Source: Bacillota bacterium
Lineage (GTDB): Bacteria; Bacillota; Sulfobacillia; JAUYEG01
DNA length: 64,000 bases
Assembly (NCBI GenBank): GCA_030691505.1
Contig: JAUYEG010000063.1
Coordinates: 27,853-91,852, forward strand
Direction of reading: 5' to 3'
A program made the translations under genes and the position numbers. Positions 1 through 7,681 of the stretch are shown here, in pieces. Numbering within the stretch: position 1 is the first letter of the stretch; the number at the start of each line of letters is the position of its first letter. Below the pieces are notes generated by a model. It did no database searches, was not told where the DNA came from, and was given only the letters and a program-made list of their open reading frames with translations.

Positions 1-356
1 CGCCTTCGGGCTAACCTCCGGCCGCTGCCCCTCGTGCTACTGAAGTCCACCTGGCCGCCTCCCTCTGCCTATCGGGCGGTTGCGTCCGTCGCTTCGGCCG
101 TGTTGCCCCAGCCGCTGCGGCTATCCCGGCTGGCCATCACGCTCGACAGCTGCCTCGCGGGGGATCAGGGCCACGGCTACGGCGACGGACGGCAGGCGCC
201 CGTGGCCGCCCACCACGGGTAGACCTCGCCAGCCTCCGCTGCCTGCCTGCCGCAATCCGGCCTCGCGCCGGGCCTCCCGCCCCCTGTAGCGGCGCCCCCG
301 CGTGCTGTTATACTTAGGCCTTGGAAGCAGCCTAGTATCAGCCGGCTACGGAAAGG
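1..356. other. Unassigned stretch at window start
   Basis: I recognise no gene here. Short open frames exist on both strands but their translations are arginine/proline-rich and resemble no family. A TATACT hexamer at 308-313 could be the -10 of a promoter for the gene starting at 357, but there is no convincing -35. The stretch may be intergenic or the remains of a gene truncated by the window edge. Confidence 0.4.
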
Positions 357-1004
357 ATGTCGCAATTGGGCTCTTCGAGGGATTCGGGATTCAGGAACGC
401 CGGACGCGCCGGTGGAGGCAAGGGCAGGCGCCAGGCCGCGCCGGATATCAACCTGCGAGATCCGTTCACTCTGACTATCCTGCTGTTGGTGCTGGTCATC
501 GGCTTCGGCGCGGCCTACGCGCTGTGGTTGCGGACATGGCGGCTTGACCAGGCCCGCGAGATGGATTGGTACGTAAACTCAAGCACCGTTCGGATCCGGG
601 ATTTCATGGCGCGCACCGAGGTATTCTTTCGCGACCGCAACGCCGCGTCGCTTGCACTCCTGACAGCCAGCGCCAACCGCCTTGAGGGCTGCCTGGTGCA
701 GATTCCCCGGCGCGGGCCGGTCGAGTGGCGGGCCGAGATGGTGGGCCTGGCCGAGCAGCTTCGCTCGACCTTCGACGCCGAGCTCAGCGCTCGCCTCGCC
801 AGCCCCGCTTCCGCGTTCGCCGCTCTCGCGGACCAGATGCCGGTCCTGCGCGACCGGATGCGCGAGATCGAGCAGGCCCTGAATACCACAGTCACCCGCG
901 CCGGCAGCACCCCGCAGCGCACAAACTGGACCCCGGAGGTTGAGAGCCGGCTTCGCAATGCGATCGCGCAGGCCCGCAAAGCGCTCGACGATATTGCCAA
1001 ATAG
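357..1004 (+). CDS. Single-pass membrane protein of unknown function
   Basis: A 215-residue protein. Residues 1-35 are basic and glycine/arginine-rich, residues 37-58 form one clear transmembrane helix, and the remaining 155 residues look mostly alpha-helical (many Ala, Arg, Leu, Glu) with no cysteine pair or catalytic motif I can name. This suggests an N-in membrane anchor with an external or coiled helical domain. The ATG at 357 is preceded by a GGAAAGG stretch. It is followed by an intrinsic terminator, so it is probably its own transcription unit and not part of the four-gene membrane operon beginning at 1346. Function unknown. Confidence 0.6.
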   Translation: MSQLGSSRDSGFRNAGRAGGGKGRRQAAPDINLRDPFTLTILLLVLVIGFGAAYALWLRTWRLDQAREMDWYVNSSTVRIRDFMARTEVFFRDRNAASLALLTASANRLEGCLVQIPRRGPVEWRAEMVGLAEQLRSTFDAELSARLASPASAFAALADQMPVLRDRMREIEQALNTTVTRAGSTPQRTNWTPEVESRLRNAIAQARKALDDIAK

Positions 1005-1031
1005 GCTTTCCGGCAGGCGCCCACCATGGGC

Positions 1032-1068
1032 TGCGTCATCCAGATTTGTCTGGATGACGCATATTTTT
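1032..1068 (+). terminator. Intrinsic terminator
   Basis: A perfect 13-bp stem (1032-1044 with 1049-1061), loop TTTG, followed by TATTTTT. It lies 28 bases after the stop of the gene at 357-1004 and separates it from the downstream membrane operon. Confidence 0.85.
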
Positions 1069-1345
1069 CACCGCTCACGCATCCGTGACGCAGAAGGATA
1101 GTCCATTCCAGCCGCGGAATCACGTTGGATAGTCCAATGCACCCTCCGAGGGCGTCCGCCTGTGACACCGCCTTGGCGGCGGCCGCGGAACGCAGCAGCC
1201 CATCGCCGCTATCGCCGTCAACCAATGTCACACACCGCTCGCGCGGATCCTGACGTTGGTGTACGTCCGGGAGGTGATTCGGAGCGCCGCCATACCAACA
1301 CCACGGGTGCACTCAAGATGCTAATGCTTAGGGGGTGAACCTCGG
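1069..1345 (+). promoter_or_regulatory. Leader region of the membrane operon with repeated GGATAGTCCA
   Basis: No gene is visible. The decamer GGATAGTCCA occurs at 1096-1105 and again at 1127-1136. The second copy sits in the palindrome TTGGATAGTCCAA. The copies are 31 bp apart, close to three helical turns, so a bound dimer would see both on one DNA face. I cannot place a -35/-10 pair with confidence. The ribosome binding site AGGGGGTGA at 1330-1338 belongs to the gene starting at 1346. Confidence 0.35.
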
Positions 1346-2122
1346 TTGATTACAGCAGGCAAGCAGTTCGTCTTCATGTTCTTCGCGTTTATGATCGTCG
1401 TGCTGCTCTACAGGATGGACCGCGCGAAGAAAGGCAACCTGCCCTGGATTCGTCGCATCGCAGGTCTGCAGGCAATTGACGAAGCGGTGGGTCGAGCCAC
1501 CGAACTCGGTACGCCGGTCTTCTACGTGCCCGGCCGCACTGAGATCAACACCTCCGGCGCCGCCCAGACCATGGCCGGCCTGGAGATTCTCGGCCACGTC
1601 GCCGGCCTCACGGCCAAGTACGACACCGAGCTGATCACGGCCATCGCGGCCCCGAACGTGCAGCCGGTGGCGGAGGAAATCGTTCGTCAGGCCTACGTCG
1701 CCGCGGGCAAGGCCGAAGCGCTCAAGCCCGAGATGGTGCAATTCCTCAGCAACGAGCAGTTCGCGTTCGCCGCGGCGTGCCTCGCCATCATGAATAGGGA
1801 ACACCCAGGCGCGGCGATCATGGTCGGCGAGTTCCAGGCGGAAACCATGATGCTCGTTGAGGCGGCCGCCCAAACGGGCGCAATCACCATCTGCGGGACC
1901 AGCCGCGCGATTCAGATTCCGTTCTTTGTCGCGGCGGCGGACTACACGCTCATCGGCGAGGAGATGTTCGCCGGTGGCGCCTACCTTACCCGGGATCCGA
2001 ACAAGCTTGGCTCCATCGCCGCCCTCGATGTAGGCAAGGTCCTGGGGACTCTGATCATCCTGATCGGCGCGATCACGATGACGGCCGGCAACAAGAGCTT
2101 CCTCAACTTCATCAAGAAATAG
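1346..2122 (+). CDS. DUF6754-like membrane-anchored protein (operon gene 1)
   Basis: A 258-residue protein. One transmembrane helix lies near residues 7-24 and another near 225-245, bracketing a soluble alpha/beta-looking domain with a GTPVFYVPGR motif and several glycine-rich turns. By eye it resembles the DUF6754 family, which has no known function. The TTG start at 1346 has AGGGGGTGA eight bases upstream. It is the first of four closely spaced genes (gaps of 21, 24 and 6 bases) that should be co-transcribed. Operon gene 3 has the same helix-domain-helix plan, so the two may form a heteromer held by the polytopic products of genes 2 and 4. The family name is from recall and not checked; the membrane topology is clear. 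Confidence 0.75.
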   Translation: MITAGKQFVFMFFAFMIVVLLYRMDRAKKGNLPWIRRIAGLQAIDEAVGRATELGTPVFYVPGRTEINTSGAAQTMAGLEILGHVAGLTAKYDTELITAIAAPNVQPVAEEIVRQAYVAAGKAEALKPEMVQFLSNEQFAFAAACLAIMNREHPGAAIMVGEFQAETMMLVEAAAQTGAITICGTSRAIQIPFFVAAADYTLIGEEMFAGGAYLTRDPNKLGSIAALDVGKVLGTLIILIGAITMTAGNKSFLNFIKK

Positions 2123-2143
2123 GCGGCAAAGGAGGTGTCCTGA

Positions 2144-2770
2144 TTGCGTAAGGAGATACCGCTCGCGATAGCCTTCGTCACCGGGTTCGTGGTCCTGCTG
2201 GAGTACTTCTTCCTCCCGGCGGTTCCGGCCAGCAAGGCCTGGGCCACCATGCTTCAGCAGTGGGGCATTGTTGTTTCCGGCTTCGCCATGTTCGTCGCGG
2301 CCACAAACCTCGTGCTCGTCAACGTCAAGAAGATGGACCCGAAACGCAACAAGGAATGGTACAACCCCGTCTTGCTTTTGGTCTTTATGTTCGGAATGGC
2401 TTTCATCGGCCTGTTCGTCGGCGAACGCACCGCCACGTACCAGTTCCTTTTCACCAAGATGTATCAGCCTCTCGGAACGGCTATGTTCGCTCTGATGGTG
2501 TTCTTCATCGCGTCGGCCGCTCAGCGCGCGTTTCGCGCCAAGAGCGTTGAGGCCGCCCTGCTGCTCGCCGCAGGCATTATCGTCATGCTGGGCCGTGCAC
2601 CGGTGGGCGAGCTGGCCGGCAGTTGGCTTCCCAATCTGACCAACTGGATCATGAACTTCCCCAATGTGGCCGGTAACCGCGCGATCATGATGGGTGCCGC
2701 ACTTGGCGCCACAGCGACCGCGTTCAGAGCCCTCGTCGGTATCGACCGGTCGTACCTCGGCGTCGACTGA
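2144..2770 (+). CDS. Polytopic membrane protein (operon gene 2), unknown function
   Basis: A 208-residue protein with about six hydrophobic helices (roughly residues 5-25, 41-60, 75-94, 108-126, 136-152 and 178-200). There is no transporter signature I recognise. The polar stretch KKMDPKRNKEWYN between helices 2 and 3 would be a cytoplasmic loop under the positive-inside rule. The TTG start at 2144 is fixed by a very strong AAAGGAGGTG site. It lies 21 bases behind operon gene 1 and 24 bases ahead of gene 3, so it is probably the membrane partner of those anchored proteins. Function unknown. Confidence 0.7.
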   Translation: MRKEIPLAIAFVTGFVVLLEYFFLPAVPASKAWATMLQQWGIVVSGFAMFVAATNLVLVNVKKMDPKRNKEWYNPVLLLVFMFGMAFIGLFVGERTATYQFLFTKMYQPLGTAMFALMVFFIASAAQRAFRAKSVEAALLLAAGIIVMLGRAPVGELAGSWLPNLTNWIMNFPNVAGNRAIMMGAALGATATAFRALVGIDRSYLGVD

Positions 2771-2794
2771 TTTCGAGGAAGGAGGTGCGGTAGA

Positions 2795-3622
2795 GTGGAC
2801 TTACTTGTCAAGCTTGGTAATATAGACCGGCGCGTGATCTACATTCTCCTGATCCTGGCCACCCTGGTGCCGTTGGTGAGGCCGATCGGACTTCCGTTCT
2901 CGGTCTCTGAGGCGACCAAGAAGTTCTATGCGGCCGTGGAACAGGTGCCCGCCGGCGAGACCATACTGATGGCGATCGACTACTCGGTCGGCGGCGGACC
3001 CGACATTCACCCGCAGGGCCAGGCCGTCTTCCGGCACGCAATGGCAAGAGGCCTCAAAGTCGTGTTCGTGGCCTTCGTCACCGAGGGCACCGAGTTCGCG
3101 AACCAGATCATCGCCGAAGGCGAAAAGATGGCCGGCAAGACCTATGGCGTGGACTTCGTAAACCTCGGGTACGTGCCGGGCTCGGAGGTGGCTATTTCGG
3201 CCTTCGCGCAGGACGTTCTTAAGGTGTACCCCAAAGATGTGCGCGGCAACGTTACCGCTGACCTTCCGATCATGCAGGGCATTGCCACTGTGGCCGACTT
3301 CGTGCTGGTCACCGAGTTCGCGACCGGCATCCCCGGCCCGTCCGAGTGGATCAAGCAGGTCGGGACAAGGTACAACGTACCGCTCGCGATCGGGGTCGTG
3401 ACCGTCATGGGTCCGCAAACCACTCCTTACTACCAGGCCGGTCAGCTCGTTGGACTGCTTTCCGGGCTCAAGAGCGCGGCCGAGTATGAGGTTGCCATGA
3501 AGGCGCCCGGTCTCGCGACAGCGGCAATGGACGCTCAGTCGATTGACCACATTGTGATCGTGCTCTTCATCATCCTGGGTAACATCGCCTATTTTGCCGG
3601 AAAAGGCAAGAAGGGGAGGTGA
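2795..3622 (+). CDS. Membrane-anchored alpha/beta-domain protein (operon gene 3)
   Basis: A 275-residue protein with an N-terminal helix (about residues 14-32) and a C-terminal helix (about 252-268) around a soluble domain. That domain alternates hydrophobic strands (ETILMAIDYS, GLKVVFVAFV, VDFVNLGYVPG, ADFVLVTEFATGIPG) with helices, in a Rossmann-like pattern. The GTG start at 2795 follows AAGGAGGTG. The domain plan mirrors operon gene 1, which suggests an ancient pair, although I see no clear residue-level identity. It may sense or bind a small molecule at the membrane, but no catalytic residues can be named. Function unknown. Confidence 0.7.
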   Translation: MDLLVKLGNIDRRVIYILLILATLVPLVRPIGLPFSVSEATKKFYAAVEQVPAGETILMAIDYSVGGGPDIHPQGQAVFRHAMARGLKVVFVAFVTEGTEFANQIIAEGEKMAGKTYGVDFVNLGYVPGSEVAISAFAQDVLKVYPKDVRGNVTADLPIMQGIATVADFVLVTEFATGIPGPSEWIKQVGTRYNVPLAIGVVTVMGPQTTPYYQAGQLVGLLSGLKSAAEYEVAMKAPGLATAAMDAQSIDHIVIVLFIILGNIAYFAGKGKKGR

Positions 3623-3628
3623 TCGGCC

Positions 3629-4228
3629 GTGACAAGTGACATCGGCATCTGGGTAGCAGCGATTTGCACCCTGGCGATGTTTTCCTTCCTGTGGAAGGAA
3701 AACTCGATCTTCAGGTCTTTCCAGCACATCTATGTGGGCATCGCCGCCGGGTACGGCATGGTGCGGCAATGGCAGGCAATCAACAACATGGCCATCACAC
3801 CCTTGCTGACCAAGGGCGTCACCACGTGGATTGTCCCGATCATTCTGGGCGTGCTGCTGTTTGCACGGTTCTTCAAGAGCATCGCGTATCTGTCCCGCTG
3901 GTCGGTGGCCTTCCTGATCGGTATTGGCGGTGCGCTCTCGATCAAGATCCTGGAGACCGAGTTCATCCGCCAGGCCCAGGCCACGTTCGTCCCGATGAAC
4001 AGCTTCAACAACATCGTCCTGGTGCTGGGCACCGTGGCCGGCCTGTGCTACTTCTACTTCACTATCAAGCCCTCGACAGCCCTCCTCGGCGTTGCCAAGC
4101 TCGGCCGGTACGTTCTCATGATCTCGTTCGGCGCCGGCTTCGGAAACGCGGTCATGGGCCGTGTCTCGCTCCTGATCAGCAGAATGCAGTTCCTTTTCGG
4201 CCAGTGGATCTACCTGATCAAGATGTAG
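3629..4228 (+). CDS. Polytopic membrane protein (operon gene 4), unknown function
   Basis: A 199-residue protein with five or six transmembrane helices and short loops. Its GTG start lies 6 bases after the gene 3 stop, and its ribosome binding site GGGGAGGTGA overlaps the end of gene 3, so translation is likely coupled. The loop QWQAINNMAI and the C-terminal segment near FGAGFGNAVMGRVS contain small residues typical of helix packing. A GC-rich hairpin at 4257-4282 closes the operon. No family is recognised. Confidence 0.7.
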   Translation: MTSDIGIWVAAICTLAMFSFLWKENSIFRSFQHIYVGIAAGYGMVRQWQAINNMAITPLLTKGVTTWIVPIILGVLLFARFFKSIAYLSRWSVAFLIGIGGALSIKILETEFIRQAQATFVPMNSFNNIVLVLGTVAGLCYFYFTIKPSTALLGVAKLGRYVLMISFGAGFGNAVMGRVSLLISRMQFLFGQWIYLIKM

Positions 4229-4256
4229 CGTAGCCTCGAGACTTGTCAGCAGCGAA

Positions 4257-4282
4257 CCGGGGGCCCCGCAGGGGGCCCCCGG
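4257..4282. terminator. GC-rich hairpin between convergent units
   Basis: An 11-bp perfect stem (4257-4267 with 4272-4282) with a GCAG loop. There is no U-tract on either strand. It sits between the plus-strand membrane operon and the minus-strand coat genes and probably acts as a weak two-way terminator or RNA 3'-end stabiliser. Confidence 0.6.
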
Positions 4283-4319
4283 CGCATTCCCGTCCCGGTC
4301 TCGACCCGATAGCCCCGGC

Positions 4320-4598
4320 CTAGCCGGGCATGTTGCGGTGCTTGCTCTGCGCCTGCGACACTTCCTGATCGCTCGCCTGCTTGACCTGATACCAACCCCG
4401 CTGGCTTGCCGCCTGGAACAGCTTGGCCTGCAGCTGGTGGTCCTCCTGCAGGACATTGAGCAGGTCCGACCGCAGCTCGTCGCTCGAAGCCTCGTTGGCA
4501 TACGTGTCCGCGGTGCTCGCCAGGAACTTCTGGGTGGACAGGCTGTCCTCAACGATCTCGCGTTCGCTCATCCCGTCACTGCCCGGATTTGCCGCCAT
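4320..4598 (-). CDS. CotF-like spore coat protein
   Basis: A small, helical, Gln/Ser/Ala-rich protein (92 residues from ATG at 4598). The central pattern of DSLSTQKFLASTADTYANEA followed by a leucine-rich helix and KLFQAASQRGWY is typical of the CotF family of ferritin-like coat proteins of endospore formers. A GTG at 4601 is also in frame, but the AGGAGG site lies 7 bases from the ATG and only 4 from the GTG, so the ATG is preferred. It is followed on the same strand by nothing until the convergent hairpin, and preceded by a second small coat-like gene, probably one operon. Confidence 0.75.
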   Translation of the reverse strand: MAANPGSDGMSEREIVEDSLSTQKFLASTADTYANEASSDELRSDLLNVLQEDHQLQAKLFQAASQRGWYQVKQASDQEVSQAQSKHRNMPG

Positions 4599-4609
4599 CA
4601 CAACACCTC

Positions 4610-4795
4610 CTAGCGCAGGTGGCGCAAGAGAGTGTTGTAATGCTCGCGCTGCCGCCGTGACAGGTCAAGAAACACGTCACGCAGCGCGGGGTCGGTAACC
4701 TGGTTGGCATAGGCCTGGTACTTGGCGACAGTGCACTGCTTCTGAGAAAGCAAGTCCTCCAGGGCCGACAGTTCTTTGCTGGTCCTTTGGGCCAC
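4610..4795 (-). CDS. Small coat-like helical protein
   Basis: About 61 residues, mostly two amphipathic helices (ELSALEDLLSQKQCTVAKYQ and a second ending in RQREHYNTLLRHLR). This resembles half of a ferritin-like or CotF-type spore coat bundle. The frame is open to a GTG at 4804, but that codon overlaps the GGAGGTGAG ribosome binding site; the GTG at 4795, seven bases after GGAGGT, is the likely start. It sits 11 bases before the CotF-like gene and is probably co-transcribed with it, presumably in the mother cell late in sporulation. Confidence 0.65.
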   Translation of the reverse strand: MAQRTSKELSALEDLLSQKQCTVAKYQAYANQVTDPALRDVFLDLSRRQREHYNTLLRHLR

Positions 4796-4839
4796 AGCGC
4801 TCACCTCCGGACCATATCATGCCCGTGGGCGCCTGCTCT

Positions 4840-6039
4840 CTACCCTCTCACCACAAATTCCTCCTTCATGGCCCGGACCAGATCGGGAGACGTGAGGATA
4901 CGCAGCGCTGTCAGCGCGAGCGTCTTGGCCCCCAGGACCATCCCATCGTGGCCGCGCGGGCTGACCGCGCACGCCGCGAACTCGCGGGAGTGCCCGGGCA
5001 CATACTCGTCGCTGATCGAGATGTAGGGGTGGACCGACGGGACAACCTGGCTGACGTTGCCCATGTCCGTTGACCCCGACCCGCGCCGGGGCGAAGCCTG
5101 CAGCGGCGCCCCGAGCGTTCCCAGCGCGTCCGCGAACGCGCCCGCCAGAGCCTCGTTGGTGATCATGTTCTGATAAGGGTGCGCGGTCGCCCGCCAGCCC
5201 ATCTTGGCCCCGGTCGCCTGCGCCGCGCCGCGCGCGCAGTTCTTGACCTTCTCGACCACCTCTTTGAGGTATCCCGCATCAGCGGCGCGGGCGTACATGC
5301 GGATTTCGGCGTACTCCGGCACTATGTTGGGGGATACGCCGCCTTTAGTGATGATGCCGTGGATACGAACGTCAGGGGTCAGATGCTGGCGCAGGGCATT
5401 GACCGCATTAAAGGTGAGCAGTGCGGCGTCCAGGGCGTTGATCCCCTCGTGCGGGATCGCCGCCGCGTGTGCGGGCTTGCCACGGAAAGTGATCTCGAAG
5501 GCCTCCCTGGCCAGAGAGGGCATCGAAAGGATGTTGCCCGTCGATGAGTGGACCATCATCGCCGCATCCACGCCCTCAAATGCGCCGGCGGAAACCAGCA
5601 CGACCTTGCCCCCTGCCCCGTCGACCGCGCCCTCCTCCGCTGGCGAGCCAAAAACCAGCAGCCGCCCGGGCCAGGCATCGCGGCACTGCGCCAGAGCAAG
5701 CGCGGCGCCGGTGCTCATCACGCCGTGCAGGTTGTGCCCGCAGGCATGTCCGATGTCCGGCAGCGCATCGTACTCGGCCAGCAGCGCGACGGTGGGGCCC
5801 GGCCCGGAGCCCTGCATCGCCGCACGGAAAGCGGTGGGCATCCCCGCGTACGGCCTCTGCACTTCGAAACCGGCCTGCTCCAGCACCGACGCGTGCCAGG
5901 CCGAGGCCTTCTCCTCTTGAAATCCGAGCTCCGGCGTGTTGCCGATCCGGTCGCTGAGGGCGACCAGTCCGTCGCGCGCGGCGTCGACGGCGGCGATCAG
6001 CCGTGCGGGCGCCGCGCCTTCGGTCTCATTAGCGGTCAA
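4840..6039 (-). CDS. M20 family amidohydrolase / peptidase
   Basis: A 399-residue metal-dependent amidase of the M20 family, nearest to the AbgB/hippurate hydrolase type that cleaves N-acyl amino acids or aminobenzoyl-glutamate. Metal-binding motifs are visible: GHACGHNLHGVMSTG about a quarter into the protein, the acidic SPAEEGA segment with the catalytic Glu, and HAAAIPHEGINALDA of the dimerisation domain. The TTG start at 6039 has GGAGGT eight bases upstream. It is a single gene: the coat genes lie downstream and hisH is divergent. The substrate cannot be read from sequence. Confidence 0.85.
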   Translation of the reverse strand: MTANETEGAAPARLIAAVDAARDGLVALSDRIGNTPELGFQEEKASAWHASVLEQAGFEVQRPYAGMPTAFRAAMQGSGPGPTVALLAEYDALPDIGHACGHNLHGVMSTGAALALAQCRDAWPGRLLVFGSPAEEGAVDGAGGKVVLVSAGAFEGVDAAMMVHSSTGNILSMPSLAREAFEITFRGKPAHAAAIPHEGINALDAALLTFNAVNALRQHLTPDVRIHGIITKGGVSPNIVPEYAEIRMYARAADAGYLKEVVEKVKNCARGAAQATGAKMGWRATAHPYQNMITNEALAGAFADALGTLGAPLQASPRRGSGSTDMGNVSQVVPSVHPYISISDEYVPGHSREFAACAVSPRGHDGMVLGAKTLALTALRILTSPDLVRAMKEEFVVRG

Positions 6040-6231
6040 ATTGCTGCACCTCCAAGATGAATTGTACCCAAAGGTTCGCCACCGGAGAGGAACGTTCCCG
6101 CCGCCGCCGACGCGGCCCAGGCACGCCCCGGTTGCTTCAACATGCTACCGAAAAGAAGGGAAACCGGCGGCGCATGCCCAAGTAAGCACGACCATCGCGA
6201 AGGCCGGAGGACGGGCGAAGGGGAGTGGCAG

Positions 6232-6849
6232 ATGGCGTCACGGGTAGCCGTCGTTGACTACGGTCGCGGAAACGTTCACAGCGTGATCAAGGCCCTGCTA
6301 TACTTGGGCGCCCGGGCCGAGCTGGTCGGGGCGCCGGAGATGCTGGAGCGCTTTGACGAGGCCGTCGTTCCCGGGGTCGGGGCCTTCGCCGACGCGATGG
6401 CACGCCTTGACAGGACGGGGATGGCGGGCGCGCTACGCTCCTTCGCGGCCAGCCAACGGCCTCTGCTTGGGATCTGTCTCGGCATGCAGGTCCTCTTGAG
6501 CACGGGCCGGGAGGGCGGCGTGACCCCGGGACTCGACATTATCCCGGGAACCGTCGAGCCGCTGCCGGGCGGCGACCGCAAGTTGCCCCACATCGGCTTT
6601 AACTCCGTGCGGTGGGACCGTCCCTCGGCGCTCGGGCGCGGAATCCCCAGCGAAACCCACTTCTACTTCGTCCATTCCTACGCCGCGTTTTGCGCAGACC
6701 AACGCGACCGGCTGGGCAGCACGGAGTACGGCCTGCTTTTCGCGGCGGCTATCGAGCGTGGCAACGTTCTCGGCACCCAGTTTCATCCCGAAAAGAGCGG
6801 CCAGGCCGGCCTGGCGCTGCTGGCCAACTTTGTCGCCATGGGGGGTTAG
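6232..6849 (+). CDS. hisH: Imidazole glycerol phosphate synthase, glutaminase subunit HisH
   Basis: A 205-residue class I glutamine amidotransferase that supplies ammonia to HisF for closing the imidazole ring of histidine. Visible motifs are the N-terminal VAVVDYGRGNVHS, PGVGAF, the nucleophile elbow GICLGMQ with the catalytic Cys, and the catalytic His-Glu in TQFHPEKSG. The frame opens upstream at 6142, but the conserved N-terminus and a GGGGAG site place the ATG at 6232. It lies 6 bases before hisF. No other his genes are in the window. Confidence 0.93.
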   Translation: MASRVAVVDYGRGNVHSVIKALLYLGARAELVGAPEMLERFDEAVVPGVGAFADAMARLDRTGMAGALRSFAASQRPLLGICLGMQVLLSTGREGGVTPGLDIIPGTVEPLPGGDRKLPHIGFNSVRWDRPSALGRGIPSETHFYFVHSYAAFCADQRDRLGSTEYGLLFAAAIERGNVLGTQFHPEKSGQAGLALLANFVAMGG

Positions 6850-6855
6850 CCGGTA

Positions 6856-7650
6856 ATGCCTCTGGCGAAACGCATCATCCCCTGTCTCGATGTCCAAGAC
6901 GGCCGGGTCGTTAAGGGAATCAGCTTCGCCGGGCTGATCGATGCGGGCGATGCCGCCGGGCTTGCCGCGCGCTATGATGCCGAAGGGGCCGACGAACTGG
7001 CCTTTCTCGACATCGCCGCCACACGTGAGGGCCGGCGCACATTCACCGGCCTGCTGTCGCGGGTGGCCGACCGCGTCTTTATCCCGCTTACCGCGGGCGG
7101 CGGCGTGACCTCGGCTGACGATGCCGGGCGCCTCCTCCGCGCCGGCGCGGACAAGGTGACGGTCAACACGGCGGCGGTGTCCAGCCCCCACCTCCTCAGC
7201 GAGATAGCTGAGCGCTTCGGACGCCAGTGCGTGGTGCTGGCCGTGGACGCGGCAAGTCGCGGCCCTGACCGGTGGGAGGTCTTCACCCACGGCGGGACGA
7301 GGCCCACCGGGCTCGACGCCGTCGAGTGGGCGGCGCGGGCGGCCGCCCTTGGCGCCGGCGAAATCCTCCTGACGAGCATCGACCAGGACGGACGGCAGGG
7401 CGGATACGACCTGCGGCTGACGCGCGTGGTTGCGGAGGCGGTCGGCGTGCCCGTGATCGCGTCGGGCGGCGCCGGCTCGCCGTCCGACGTGGTTTCGGTG
7501 CTGGGCGCCGGCGGCGCCGACGCTGCCCTGCTTGCTTCGCTGCTCCATTTTCGCCAGGCGACAATCGCCCAGCTCAAAACGGCGATGGCGGCAGCGGGTC
7601 TGCCTGTTCGACCGGAGCCGCGGCTCGGCACGGGCGGCGCGGTGGTATAA
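6856..7650 (+). CDS. hisF: Imidazole glycerol phosphate synthase, cyclase subunit HisF
   Basis: A 264-residue TIM barrel that makes imidazole glycerol phosphate and AICAR from PRFAR using ammonia channelled from HisH. The catalytic Asp in [14 protein letters not shown] and the second Asp in [10 protein letters not shown] are present, along with the phosphate-binding loops TAGGGVTS and VIASGGAGS and the TSIDQDG motif. Length and motifs are normal for the family apart from a slightly longer C-terminal tail. It forms a pair with hisH and is separate from any full his operon in this window. Confidence 0.94.
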   Translation: MPLAKRIIPCLDVQDGRVVKGISFAGLIDAGDAAGLAARYDAEGADELAFLDIAATREGRRTFTGLLSRVADRVFIPLTAGGGVTSADDAGRLLRAGADKVTVNTAAVSSPHLLSEIAERFGRQCVVLAVDAASRGPDRWEVFTHGGTRPTGLDAVEWAARAAALGAGEILLTSIDQDGRQGGYDLRLTRVVAEAVGVPVIASGGAGSPSDVVSVLGAGGADAALLASLLHFRQATIAQLKTAMAAAGLPVRPEPRLGTGGAVV

Positions 7651-7681
7651 TCAGGCGGACACATCGAGTGAGGTGGTGCGC

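Noticed and set aside
2801..4552. Long minus-strand open frame (583 codons) opposite the membrane operon
   Set aside because: It is rich in His, Asp and Arg as expected of the shadow of a GC-rich gene, has no family resemblance, and the plus-strand genes have clear sites and membrane helices.
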